Positions 38,798 through 46,786 of a DNA stretch of 46,786 bases are shown piece by piece; position 1 is the first letter of the stretch; each line of letters starts with the position of its first letter. Position numbers and translations under genes: made by a program. The DNA comes from Desulfobacter postgatei (GTDB lineage: Bacteria > Desulfobacterota > Desulfobacteria > Desulfobacterales > Desulfobacteraceae). Under the pieces are notes generated by a model. The model did not search any database. It worked only from the letters and a program-made list of their open reading frames with translations, and was not told the origin of the DNA. The stretch covers positions 1-46,786 of the forward strand of contig PDTI01000027.1 of assembly GCA_002747145.1 (NCBI GenBank). Direction: 5' to 3'.

Positions 38798-40585
38798 GTG
38801 AAAAAATTTGCTGATTTACCGATTCTGGTGAAGTTTCTTTGTGCCGGTATCACAACAAGTGTGTTGCTTGTTGCCGTTTTGTTTTACCTCTATTCTAAAT
38901 CGGACCATACCCAGACCGTGCAGTCGTTTGTGGAGAAATCCAGGGCCATCTGCCTGATTACGGAATCGGTACGACAAGAGATGGAGGAAAAATGGCGGCA
39001 AGGCATTTTTTCTGTTGAGCAGGCCAAGACATATGCCGATGCCGGCGATATGGAAAAAATGTTGTCCATGATACCTGTTGTATCCGCCTGGCAGGCGTCC
39101 ATGCGAAAAGCTGAAAATGGGGGATATGAATTCCGGGTGCCTAAGTTTGATCCGAGAAATCCAGAAAATGAACCGGATTACGGCAGGAATGTTAAGATTG
39201 AGGGGTCAGTACTTGAAAAAATCAAACGGGAAAACCTTAATGAATACTATGTTATTGATGAAGAAACCAATTCTGTCCGGTATTTTCTGCCGGTTCGATT
39301 GTCCAAGGTCTGTCTGATTTGTCATGGTGATCCTTCCCAGTCCAGAACCCTGTGGGGCCGGGATGACGGCAAAGATCCCACTGGCGGACGGATGGAGAAC
39401 TGGAAGGCCGGACAGATTCACGGGGCCTTTGAGGTGATTCAATCCCTGGATGAGGCAGATGCTGCGTTACGGGCGAGGATGCTCAAGGCAACAGCGATTG
39501 TTGCCTTAGGTGTGCTTATGGCTGCCGTGGTGTTCTTTTTTGTCACCCGCTCCATCACCCGTCCGGTGGTTAAAGGGGTCATGTTTGCCGATAATCTGGC
39601 CAGAGGGGATTTAAGCAGGGATCTTAAAATTGACCAAAAGGATGAAGTGGGGCAGCTTGCCCAAGCTCTGAACGTAATGAATCACAATCTGCACCGGATG
39701 ATTGTCAATGTAAATGACAGTGTAGACGCATTGCATCATTCCTCCGGGGATCTGACCGGGATTTCCCAAAGCATGCATGCCGAATCAAAGGAAACTTCTG
39801 AACTGTCCACCTCTGTTGCTGCAGCCGCCGAAGAGATGAGCGCCAATATGAACAGTGTTGCCGCTGCTGTTGAGCAAACCTCTGTGAATGTGGGATCAGT
39901 GTCTGCGGCGGCCGAGCAGATGAGTGCCACCATAAATGAAATTGCGAAAAATTCCGAGCAGTCCCGTATGATTACCGATGAAGCGGTGCAGCAGGCAAAT
40001 GACACCTCAATCAAGGTGAAAGACCTGGCAAAGGCGGCCCAAAAGATCGGTAACGTGACCAACACCATCAATGATATCTCAGACCAGGTGAATCTGCTTT
40101 CCCTGAATGCCACCATTGAGGCGGCCCGTGCCGGTGAGGCGGGCAAAGGATTTGCTGTTGTGGCCAATGAGATCAAAGCTCTGGCCGCCCAGACCGCCGA
40201 TGCCACTGAAGAGATCAGCAGTAAAATCCATCGTATTCAGAAATCCACCGATGAGACCATTGATGAAATCAGCGAGATCACCAATATCATCAATCGGGTA
40301 AATAACATTGTGTCTTCCATTGCCGTTGCTGTGGGTGAGCAGTCTTCTGTTACCCATGAGATTGCTGAAAATGTGTCCCAGGCGTCCCTGGGGATTGCCG
40401 AGGTGACGGAAAATGTGGCCCAGACCTCTGTAGTGTCATCGGAGGTAGCTGAAAACATCGCATCCGTGAGCAATTCGGCAGCCGCCATTTTACAGCGGAG
40501 CAAACAGGTTAATAAAACCGTCCTGGAGCTCGGGGGCATTGCGGACGTGCTTCAGGAAATGATGGTCAAATTTAAATTGAAGTGA
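38798..40585 (+). CDS. Methyl-accepting chemotaxis protein with periplasmic heme-type DUF3365 sensor
   Basis: Inner-membrane chemoreceptor of 595 residues. The first helix is at about 10-33 ([20 protein letters not shown]). The periplasmic part (35-230) matches the DUF3365/Tll0287-like sensor and contains one c-type heme motif, CLICH (about 172-176), so a redox or gas ligand may be sensed. The second helix (about 232-252) is [24 protein letters not shown] domain follows, then the long signalling coiled coil with the hairpin tip [20 protein letters not shown]. No pentapeptide tether is seen. The start is GTG 38798 with TGGAG upstream; TTG one codon earlier is possible. No che genes are nearby. 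Confidence 0.92.
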   Translation: MKKFADLPILVKFLCAGITTSVLLVAVLFYLYSKSDHTQTVQSFVEKSRAICLITESVRQEMEEKWRQGIFSVEQAKTYADAGDMEKMLSMIPVVSAWQASMRKAENGGYEFRVPKFDPRNPENEPDYGRNVKIEGSVLEKIKRENLNEYYVIDEETNSVRYFLPVRLSKVCLICHGDPSQSRTLWGRDDGKDPTGGRMENWKAGQIHGAFEVIQSLDEADAALRARMLKATAIVALGVLMAAVVFFFVTRSITRPVVKGVMFADNLARGDLSRDLKIDQKDEVGQLAQALNVMNHNLHRMIVNVNDSVDALHHSSGDLTGISQSMHAESKETSELSTSVAAAAEEMSANMNSVAAAVEQTSVNVGSVSAAAEQMSATINEIAKNSEQSRMITDEAVQQANDTSIKVKDLAKAAQKIGNVTNTINDISDQVNLLSLNATIEAARAGEAGKGFAVVANEIKALAAQTADATEEISSKIHRIQKSTDETIDEISEITNIINRVNNIVSSIAVAVGEQSSVTHEIAENVSQASLGIAEVTENVAQTSVVSSEVAENIASVSNSAAAILQRSKQVNKTVLELGGIADVLQEMMVKFKLK

Positions 40586-40766
40586 TTGCCTGCCACCAGT
40601 TCGTATCGGATGAGGAAAGCAAGGCGCTTGCGCTGTGTTGAACCGGGTTCTGGAAAGTCAGTTGGACAGGGGTGTGAGAAACAGGTGCAACGGTGTGATT
40701 TGGAAAAACTGAATTTCCTATTTTTCAATACTGTAAAATAATTTTATCAACATAAAAGCGTCTATT
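40586..40766. promoter_or_regulatory. Upstream region of the cas operon
   Basis: A 181-bp gap whose last 60 bases are AT-rich and hold TACTGTAAAATAAT, a possible -10 region. No CRISPR repeat is present. No clear ribosome binding site precedes the cas3 ATG. Confidence 0.35.
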
Positions 40767-43022
40767 ATGGAAGATAACTTGTTAGCTCATGTTAAAGATA
40801 ATTCAGGAACTTGGAAAATACATGAACTTGAAGACCACCTCAAAGATGTTGCCGCAATTGCAGAAAAATACGCCGCATCATTTTCATGTCAGGATTGGAT
40901 AAAAGCTGCTGCACTTTTGCACGACCTCGGGAAAGGTTCTGACGCTTTTCAAAATAAAATCAAATTGCAAAGCGGATATGATCCGGAGGCAAGCATAAAA
41001 GATGGACAAGGCAAAGCCCCTCACTCAACCCATGGTGCTGCATGGGCCTTTGATCAATGGGGGCCGCAATTGGGAAAAGTGATCGCGTATTTGGTTGCCG
41101 GTCACCATGGAGGGCTTCCTGACTGGTTTCATACCATGGGGGTTGGAGGGAGTCTTGAATATCGTCTCAAACCTGACGAAGTCTGCAAACTTCCTAAACT
41201 TTCAGAGGTATTTATTACAAAAATAACAGAGGCGATACCTGCACCGACAACTATACCAGAGTTTATATCCAAAGGGGAATTTGAACATTACCATACCTGG
41301 ATCCGGATGCTTTACTCCTGCCTTGTTGATGCTGATTTCCTTGACACTGAACGATTTATGAATCCTGAAAGATTTGATAATCGTCGAAACCACAGTTCAA
41401 TGAAAGCGTTGAAAAAAATGTTTGATGCACACATGGATCATCTTTCAGAGAAAGCGCCAAACACTTTTGTAAATAAAATCCGATCAGAAATACTGTCCCA
41501 ATGCAGGCAAGAGGCAAAAAAAAAGCATGACTTGTTTACTTTAACTGTGCCTACAGGTGGGGGGAAAACACTTTCTTCCATGGCATTTGCATTGGAGCGC
41601 GCTATTGAGCACGAAAAAGAACGTATCATCGTCGTCATACCTTACACCAGTATTATTGAGCAGACGTCTAAAATTTATAAAGAAATCTTTCACGATGAAA
41701 ATGTGATTGAACATCATAGTTCGCTTGATCCAGAAAAAGAAACACTTCAAAGCCGACTGGCAACTGAAAACTGGGATGCGCCCATCATTGTTACGACCAG
41801 CGTGCAGTTTTTTGAATCCCTTTTTGCAGCGAAATCATCTGCCTGCCGAAAGCTGCATAATATTGTAAACAGTGTGGTCATCATTGATGAAGTTCAAATG
41901 CTGCCAACCGATTTTCTTAAGCCTATTTTATATTGTATCCGTGCGTTAACAAAATATTTCAAGGTTTCAATGGTGCTTTGTACCGCAACACAACCCGCCA
42001 TAACTTCTGAGATATTTCAAAAGAAGAATGGTGAATATCATGCCATTATTTCTAATGAAGAATGTCAGGAAATAATGAAATCACCATCACCTGAAGAACT
42101 TACAGCAAAGTTACAGCGGGTTCAGGTCGAACAGATTGGAAAATTTACAGAATGGCCTATTTTGGCCGAACAGCTTCAGCAGCATGATCAGGTGCTGTGC
42201 ATTGTAAATACCCGTAATGATGCAAGGGATCTGTATCACGAGATGTCGGAAGGAACCATACATTTATCTGCCAATATGTGTGGTCAACATAGAAGTGATT
42301 GTATCGAAGAAATCAAGAAGAAGCTTGACGCACAAGAGCCTGTGCGAGTGATCAGTACTCAGTTAGTTGAAGCAGGCGTTGACTTCGACTTTCCTGTTGT
42401 GTTCCGCGCAATTACGGGATTTGATTCAATTGCCCAAGCAGCAGGCCGCTGTAACCGTGAAGGGAAGTTACAATCTGAAAGAAAGCCTGTTAATGGAAAA
42501 GTGTGTGTTTTTGAACCGCCCAAGCCGGCACCACAGGGAACACTGCGCAAAGGAGAGCAAGCCGGTAAGGCTATTCTATCGGTCGATCCCGAAGGGTGTG
42601 CAACGTTGCGACCTCAAGTATTTAAAAGATATTTTGAACTTTATTTTTCAAATCTCAACACCTTTGATAAACAGAACATGGAAGACCTGTTGGTTAAGGA
42701 TGCACCCGACTTCAACTTTCAGTTTCGAACTGCGGCACAACGATTCAACCTGATAGATAATCAAAGGCAGGTTGCTGTTGTGATATGGTATGAAAGAGAA
42801 AAAGTACAGAAAATGATTAATGAATTACAATTCAAAGGGCCTTACCGAAATTTGATACGAAGGCTTCAACGATATACCGTCTCAATTCCTGAAGCTGTCT
42901 TTAACGAAGTCCAAAATGATTTCAAACAGATTCATGGAATCTGGTGTCAAAATGCAGATACGCTATATGACAATATACTGGGGTTTGTAGGGTATAACGG
43001 AGAAATCCCCATCACGATTTAA
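40767..43022 (+). CDS. cas3: CRISPR-associated helicase-nuclease Cas3 (type I-C)
   Basis: Effector that unwinds and degrades DNA recognised by the Cascade complex. The N-terminal HD nuclease has LLHDLGKGS (His52-Asp53), HSTHGAAWA and AGHHGGLPDW. The SF2 helicase has Walker A PTGGGKT near 262, the DEVQ box IIDEVQMLP near 373, CTATQP, and the C-terminal STQLVEAGVDFDFP and AAGRCNREG near 558. Length 751 fits I-C Cas3, with HD and helicase fused. No key motif is missing, so interference could be active. It is the first gene of the operon; the next starts 13 bp later. Confidence 0.96.
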   Translation: MEDNLLAHVKDNSGTWKIHELEDHLKDVAAIAEKYAASFSCQDWIKAAALLHDLGKGSDAFQNKIKLQSGYDPEASIKDGQGKAPHSTHGAAWAFDQWGPQLGKVIAYLVAGHHGGLPDWFHTMGVGGSLEYRLKPDEVCKLPKLSEVFITKITEAIPAPTTIPEFISKGEFEHYHTWIRMLYSCLVDADFLDTERFMNPERFDNRRNHSSMKALKKMFDAHMDHLSEKAPNTFVNKIRSEILSQCRQEAKKKHDLFTLTVPTGGGKTLSSMAFALERAIEHEKERIIVVIPYTSIIEQTSKIYKEIFHDENVIEHHSSLDPEKETLQSRLATENWDAPIIVTTSVQFFESLFAAKSSACRKLHNIVNSVVIIDEVQMLPTDFLKPILYCIRALTKYFKVSMVLCTATQPAITSEIFQKKNGEYHAIISNEECQEIMKSPSPEELTAKLQRVQVEQIGKFTEWPILAEQLQQHDQVLCIVNTRNDARDLYHEMSEGTIHLSANMCGQHRSDCIEEIKKKLDAQEPVRVISTQLVEAGVDFDFPVVFRAITGFDSIAQAAGRCNREGKLQSERKPVNGKVCVFEPPKPAPQGTLRKGEQAGKAILSVDPEGCATLRPQVFKRYFELYFSNLNTFDKQNMEDLLVKDAPDFNFQFRTAAQRFNLIDNQRQVAVVIWYEREKVQKMINELQFKGPYRNLIRRLQRYTVSIPEAVFNEVQNDFKQIHGIWCQNADTLYDNILGFVGYNGEIPITI

Positions 43023-43035
43023 AAAGGAGCGATCT

Positions 43036-43785
43036 ATGAATCCACACGAACAAAGATTCTGTATTGAAGTATGGGGAGACTACGCCTGTTTCACCCGGCC
43101 GGAGATGAAAGTGGAGCGGGTGAGTTACGACGTCATTACACCTTCTGCTTCACGCGCTATTTTTGACGCAATTTTCTGGAAGCCAGCCATCAGATGGCAT
43201 ATTCGGGAAATTGAAGTCCTGGCCCCGATCAAAAATATTTCCGTCCGGAGAAACGAGGTCGGGTCAACCGCCGGAACCGGCAGAAAAAGTGAAATATTCA
43301 TCGAATCGAATCGACTCCAGCGGGCCGGGTTGCTTTTACGGGATGTCAGGTATCGGCTTCATGCATGGATGGAATATATTCCTGTAAACAAAAGGGAAAA
43401 AAAATATCAAACTGTTCCTGAAGTATTGTGGGATAAAGATGGAGTCCAAGACTCAAAAGACGCCGTTGAAGCGTGGAAAATAAAAAAAGATGAAAATCCC
43501 GGCAAATATCTGGCAATGTTTGAAAGACGCGCCAAGAAAGGTCAATGTTTTTATCAACCCTATTTAGGGTGTCGTGAATTTTCAGCATATTTTAAATTGA
43601 TACAGGACACTTCCACATATGCAGAGGGGTACAATCCGATCCAGGAAAGCCGAGATTTTGGGTTTATGCTTTACGATCTTGATTTTTCAGATCCAAAAAA
43701 TATTTGTCCAGCATTTTACAGGGCAGAAATGAAGCATGGAAAAATTCTTGTTCCTGAGTGGGACAGTGAAGAGGTGAGAAAATGA
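43036..43785 (+). CDS. cas5c: Cas5c, crRNA-processing Cascade subunit (type I-C)
   Basis: In type I-C, Cas5 (Cas5d/Cas5c) replaces Cas6: it cuts the pre-crRNA repeat and stays bound to the 5' handle. The 249 residues begin with the Cas5 RAMP pattern (FCIEVWGDYACFTRPEMKVE, then RVSYDVITPSASRAIFDAIF), which matches I-C members. The glycine-containing Cas5 segment continues with WHIREIEVLAPI. ATG has AAAAAGGAG at good spacing. The stop overlaps the cas8c start (ATGA). Exact catalytic residues cannot be assigned here. Confidence 0.94.
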   Translation: MNPHEQRFCIEVWGDYACFTRPEMKVERVSYDVITPSASRAIFDAIFWKPAIRWHIREIEVLAPIKNISVRRNEVGSTAGTGRKSEIFIESNRLQRAGLLLRDVRYRLHAWMEYIPVNKREKKYQTVPEVLWDKDGVQDSKDAVEAWKIKKDENPGKYLAMFERRAKKGQCFYQPYLGCREFSAYFKLIQDTSTYAEGYNPIQESRDFGFMLYDLDFSDPKNICPAFYRAEMKHGKILVPEWDSEEVRK

Positions 43786-45737
43786 TTCTTCAGGCTCTTT
43801 ATGATTATTATGAACGGAAAGCCAAGTTGGGTGAGATTGCTCCGATTGGATTTGAATGGAAGAAAATTCCGTTTCTTATTGTGATTAATAAAAATGGAGA
43901 ATTCAAAAGACTGGAAGATACACGAGAAGATGTCGCCGGTAAACTTGTCGCCAAATCCTTTCTTGTTCCTCAATCAGTAGGCCGGTCAGGTAAAAATGCC
44001 TGGAAGAAAACATTTCTTTTGTGGGATCATTATGGCTATGTCCTTGGATATCCCAAAGGAGATGCATTAAAAGATAGAAGAAGAAGGAATAAACTTCTTG
44101 GAGACATTCAAACCGAGAATGAATTTTTATTGGGGTGGAAAGAATCAGAACAGTTTTTAGCGAAATTAGCACTTCCGGACTTGAATAATGTTTTGAGTGC
44201 ATTGCAAAATATACCGATTAACCCAAATGTCAAGGCTCTGATTAAAAATGTCGAGGGACTTATAAAAGCCTATGAAGACAGCAAGAAGCAATTGGGTACA
44301 TTTATTGGGGCGCTGAAAACGCTTCCAGAAAACATAAAAATGGAACTGTCTATTCAGGCAATTCTTCAATTTTATGAAACAGAGCAATATAAAAAAGTGC
44401 CAGAATCAGACAACTGGATGGATTGCGCTGGCGTAAGTGGCGCAAATTTATCTTTTCAGCTGGAAGGAGAAAACAGGCTGATTCTTTCCAACACCGCTGT
44501 TACACGGTATCAGGAGGAACAAACGCTTAAACCACAATCAGACAATGAAAAAAAAGCCTTATGCTTAATTACCGGAATCCAGGATTACATTGAACGCCTT
44601 CATGAGGCTACCCCCATAAAGGGAGGGCAGGCAACCGGGAAGCTTGTTGGATTTCAGAAAGATCGTGGTTTTGATTCATACGGAAAAACGCAGGCGTTTA
44701 ACGCGCCTGTTGGGAGGTATGCCCAAAAGGCTTACACAACCGCATTAAACACACTGATACAAACCGTAAGCAACAAGGCAATTGTCGGTGATACGACGGT
44801 TCTTTTTTGGGCTGAAAGACCAACTATTGTAGAACAGACAATGCCATTTGTATTAACAAAACCCAGAGACGATCCTGACAGAGGCAGTCTTGCCGTAAAA
44901 CAATTGCTTGAAAGTATACGTTCAGGGATACTTTCAGCAGAAAGCGAAAAACGATTTTATGTTCTGGGGCTTTCACCAAATGCTGCCAGAATCGCTGTTC
45001 GCTACTGGGTTAGCGGAACAGTGGCTGAATTTGCAAGTCATATCATACAACATTTCGATGACCTTGAAATTGTTCATGATAATGATGCACCAGAATTTTT
45101 TGCGTTAAGCTCCATGCTGTCGCACACAGCACTGGAATACAAGATGTCTAATGTAGCCCCGAACACTGCCGGGCAAGTGACAGAAGCAGTTTTCAAGGGC
45201 ATTCCCTATCCTTTAAACCTGCTTCACTCAACGATCAGACGCATAAGAGCTGAACAGCATATTACACGCATTCGTGCTGCAATTATCAAAGCAAGTATTA
45301 ATAGATTTAATAGATTTTACAATAAAAACAAGGAGGAGGAACTTACTGTGGCCCTTGATAAAACCAATAGAAATTCCGCCTATCTTTTGGGGCGGCTCTT
45401 TGCGGTCCTTGAAAAGGTACAGTATAGAGCGTTGGCAATTGAAACAATCCGGGAACGATATTATGGCGCTTTTTCTAGTACACCTGTAACTGTCTTTCCT
45501 CAACTCATGAAACTTAAAAATCATCACTTGGACAAGCTGACTTCTGGGAAACATTTTTTCGAAAACCTTATTGGAGAAATTGTTGATGGTCTTGATGGCA
45601 GCGGCACTGTTCCCCGTCAGCTTTCTTTGGAAGAACAGGGACGATTCGCCATTGGCTACTACCATCAGAGACAGGATTTGAAATTTAAAGAAGGAAAAAA
45701 TACCGCAGAAAATACTGAGGAGAAAACAAATGACTGA
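43782..45737 (+). CDS. cas8c: Cas8c (Csd1), large Cascade subunit
   Basis: Large subunit of the type I-C Cascade that recognises the PAM and recruits Cas3. Length 651 is slightly above the usual 570-620. It starts with the typical [15 protein letters not shown]. The family pattern [14 protein letters not shown] is followed by segments such as [21 protein letters not shown], and the C-terminal helical part begins [20 protein letters not shown]. That C-terminal part can also be made separately as Cas11c from an internal start. The ATG overlaps the cas5c stop by four bases, and the 3' end overlaps cas7c by eight bases. Base composition is more AT-rich than in flanking genes. Confidence 0.94.
   Translation: MILQALYDYYERKAKLGEIAPIGFEWKKIPFLIVINKNGEFKRLEDTREDVAGKLVAKSFLVPQSVGRSGKNAWKKTFLLWDHYGYVLGYPKGDALKDRRRRNKLLGDIQTENEFLLGWKESEQFLAKLALPDLNNVLSALQNIPINPNVKALIKNVEGLIKAYEDSKKQLGTFIGALKTLPENIKMELSIQAILQFYETEQYKKVPESDNWMDCAGVSGANLSFQLEGENRLILSNTAVTRYQEEQTLKPQSDNEKKALCLITGIQDYIERLHEATPIKGGQATGKLVGFQKDRGFDSYGKTQAFNAPVGRYAQKAYTTALNTLIQTVSNKAIVGDTTVLFWAERPTIVEQTMPFVLTKPRDDPDRGSLAVKQLLESIRSGILSAESEKRFYVLGLSPNAARIAVRYWVSGTVAEFASHIIQHFDDLEIVHDNDAPEFFALSSMLSHTALEYKMSNVAPNTAGQVTEAVFKGIPYPLNLLHSTIRRIRAEQHITRIRAAIIKASINRFNRFYNKNKEEELTVALDKTNRNSAYLLGRLFAVLEKVQYRALAIETIRERYYGAFSSTPVTVFPQLMKLKNHHLDKLTSGKHFFENLIGEIVDGLDGSGTVPRQLSLEEQGRFAIGYYHQRQDLKFKEGKNTAENTEEKTND
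45330..45340 (+). promoter_or_regulatory. Internal ribosome binding site for Cas11c within cas8c
   Basis: AAGGAGGAGGA is a near-perfect Shine-Dalgarno sequence placed seven bases before an in-frame GTG (45348). It is stronger than most sites at true gene starts in this window. Confidence 0.85.
45348..45737 (+). CDS. cas11c: Cas11c, small Cascade subunit from internal start in cas8c
   Basis: In-frame internal translation start inside cas8c giving 129 residues, beginning at GTG in [19 protein letters not shown]. The reading frame is that of cas8c (codon 523). Type I-C, I-B and I-D systems are known to make their small subunit this way, and the product lines the Cascade backbone to hold the non-target strand. 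Here the evidence is the strong Shine-Dalgarno at 45330-45340, the correct position at the cas8c C-terminal helical domain, and a normal length for Cas11c. It is not a separate open frame, so standard gene callers would miss it. Confidence 0.82.
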   Translation: MALDKTNRNSAYLLGRLFAVLEKVQYRALAIETIRERYYGAFSSTPVTVFPQLMKLKNHHLDKLTSGKHFFENLIGEIVDGLDGSGTVPRQLSLEEQGRFAIGYYHQRQDLKFKEGKNTAENTEEKTND

Positions 45738-46605
45738 TATCGTAAAAAACCGCTATGATTTTATCTTGTTTTTTGATGTTCAGGACGGCAATCCAAACGG
45801 AGACCCGGACGCAGGAAATCTTCCCCGAATTGATGCTGAAACAGGCAAGGGACTTGTCACCGATGTATGCCTTAAACGAAAAGTTCGCAATTATGTTCAG
45901 TTAAAACAAAAAAATGAAATTGGGTACGACATCTTTATCAAGGAAAAAGCAATCCTGAACAACAGCATTGCGGAAGCTCGCGGGAGCGACCGAGTACAAG
46001 CTATTGAAAATGTAGCAGAACAGACGGCCACGGCTCGTGAAATCATGTGTGAAAAATTTTTTGATGTTCGGACCTTTGGTGCTGTGATGAGTACCGGGGA
46101 GAACGCAGGGCAGGTGAGAGGTCCTGTCCAAATGACCTTTGCCCGATCTGTAGATCCCATTGTGGCCCTTGAACATAGTATCACCAGAATGGCTGTCGCC
46201 ACGGAAGCAGAAGCTGAAAACCAAGGCGGTGAAAATCGTACAATGGGACGTAAATATACCGTCCCTTACGGTTTATACCGTGCCCACGGTTTTATTTCGG
46301 CGAACCTTGCAGCCGATACAAAATTTTCTGAAAAAGATTTAGAACTATTTTGGGAATCTTTAGAAAATATGTTTGATCACGATCATTCTGCGGCTCGGGG
46401 ATTGATGGCTGTGCGTAAAATAATCATTTTCAAACATGACTCAGCCCTTGGAAATAAGCCCGCACACAAATTATTTGAAATGGTGCCAAACCCGGAGTTA
46501 AAAAATTCTGAAATACCGCCAAGAGCCTTTTCCGATTATCAGGGAATTATCACACCCGCCGAAGATCAGTTACCAGATAATATCACCGTAAAGGTTCTCG
46601 AATAA
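45730..46605 (+). CDS. cas7c: Cas7c (Csd2), Cascade backbone subunit
   Basis: RAMP-fold protein that polymerises along the crRNA spacer. The 291 residues are typical for Csd2. The opening [20 protein letters not shown] is the family signature, followed by [36 protein letters not shown] and [15 protein letters not shown] are also characteristic. It overlaps cas8c by eight bases. In standard I-C loci the next genes are cas4, cas1 and cas2; here a Fic-family gene follows within about 22 bases. Confidence 0.96.
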   Translation: MTDIVKNRYDFILFFDVQDGNPNGDPDAGNLPRIDAETGKGLVTDVCLKRKVRNYVQLKQKNEIGYDIFIKEKAILNNSIAEARGSDRVQAIENVAEQTATAREIMCEKFFDVRTFGAVMSTGENAGQVRGPVQMTFARSVDPIVALEHSITRMAVATEAEAENQGGENRTMGRKYTVPYGLYRAHGFISANLAADTKFSEKDLELFWESLENMFDHDHSAARGLMAVRKIIIFKHDSALGNKPAHKLFEMVPNPELKNSEIPPRAFSDYQGIITPAEDQLPDNITVKVLE

Positions 46606-46627
46606 ACTCTTTTAATTGGTTGCCGAA

Positions 46628-46786
46628 ATGTGTCATCAAGGGAAAATGCTTAATTTCTTAAAAGGGTTGGATCAAGATCTTCAAAAGGCCCTGATAACCC
46701 AGCTGCGCAACCTGTGGACCCACACCTCCACGGCCATTGAGGGCAATACCCTGACGCTGGGGGAAACCGCTTTTGTGCTTGAAGAA
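46628..46786 (+). CDS. Fic-family protein, N-terminal fragment cut by window edge
   Basis: The last 53 codons of the window are open from ATG 46628 to the end. HTSTAIEGNTLTLGETAFVL matches the N-terminal region of Fic/DOC-type proteins, whose (S/T)xxxEGN helix is the inhibitory motif in self-regulated Fic enzymes. The catalytic HPFx(D/E)GN motif would lie beyond the window. Family members transfer AMP or similar groups to target proteins and can act as toxins or regulators. An in-frame TTG at 46616 is an alternative start; no good ribosome binding site is seen for either. It is 22 bases after cas7c, where adaptation genes normally stand. Confidence 0.75.
   Translation, partial: MCHQGKMLNFLKGLDQDLQKALITQLRNLWTHTSTAIEGNTLTLGETAFVLEE

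Noticed and set aside
40586..40766. Small gene before cas3
   Set aside because: Only short frames without ribosome sites; the region looks like a promoter.
40586..46786. CRISPR array near the cas genes
   Set aside because: I looked for regularly spaced 30-37-base repeats on either side of the operon and saw none in the window.

Overview
The window reads as chromosomal DNA of an anaerobic delta-type proteobacterium, most likely a Desulfobacter-like sulfate reducer (Desulfobacteraceae / Desulfobacterota). This rests on recognising the protein set: a monomeric NADP isocitrate dehydrogenase next to a full-length pyruvate carboxylase, an XrtA-type exopolysaccharide export module, a double-pseudoreceiver PEP-synthase-like protein and a periplasmic heme-type chemoreceptor. 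No rRNA, tRNA or CRISPR array was found.

Layout. (1) 190-9050, all minus strand: an XrtA/PEP-CTERM-type exopolysaccharide module read in the order export protein, beta-barrel, Wzz-like chain-length protein, BY-kinase and AAA ATPase, then UDP-GlcNAc 2-epimerase, gmd and fcl. No exosortase is in view. (2) 9051-9853: an 800-bp gene-poor gap with a repeat remnant, a weak sigma-54-like site, a possible gene relic and a bidirectional terminator. (3) 9854-20258: central carbon metabolism, with pyc (minus), a THUMP RNA methyltransferase and a PEP/pyruvate-binding multidomain protein (plus), and monomeric icd (minus). (4) 20555-28394: a D-2-hydroxyacid dehydrogenase, a 5'-truncated panB, a DUF2520 reductase-like gene, an ArsR-regulated metal permease, an M16C peptidase and a small unknown DNA-binding-like protein. 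(5) 28856-38710: rsmA coupled to a degenerate HD-GYP gene, then a tight run carA-carB-purF-radical SAM-small unknown. (6) 38798-40585: a heme-type chemoreceptor. (7) 40767-46605: a type I-C CRISPR interference operon (cas3-cas5c-cas8c-cas7c) with an internal Cas11c start in cas8c. It is followed directly by the start of a Fic-family gene instead of cas4-cas1-cas2.

Two families of short palindromic repeats thread through the window. Family 1 (about 165 bp, ends resembling GAGCCTGTTTGATAATT) has two full copies in opposite orientation at 17765-17927 and 27785-27950. One collapsed copy lies at 9136-9204, and solo ends lie near 97, 3478 and possibly 21530. Copies sit at operon boundaries; one supplies the stop codon of a gene and another possible end lies at the break in panB. 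Family 2 (core CCATGGTCA...TGACCATGG) is at 28618-28640, 28674-28834 and 31106-31176. These non-autonomous elements and the I-C operon with its internal small-subunit start and missing adaptation genes are the most notable content. I see no wholly new defence system, but several genes of unknown role are recorded.
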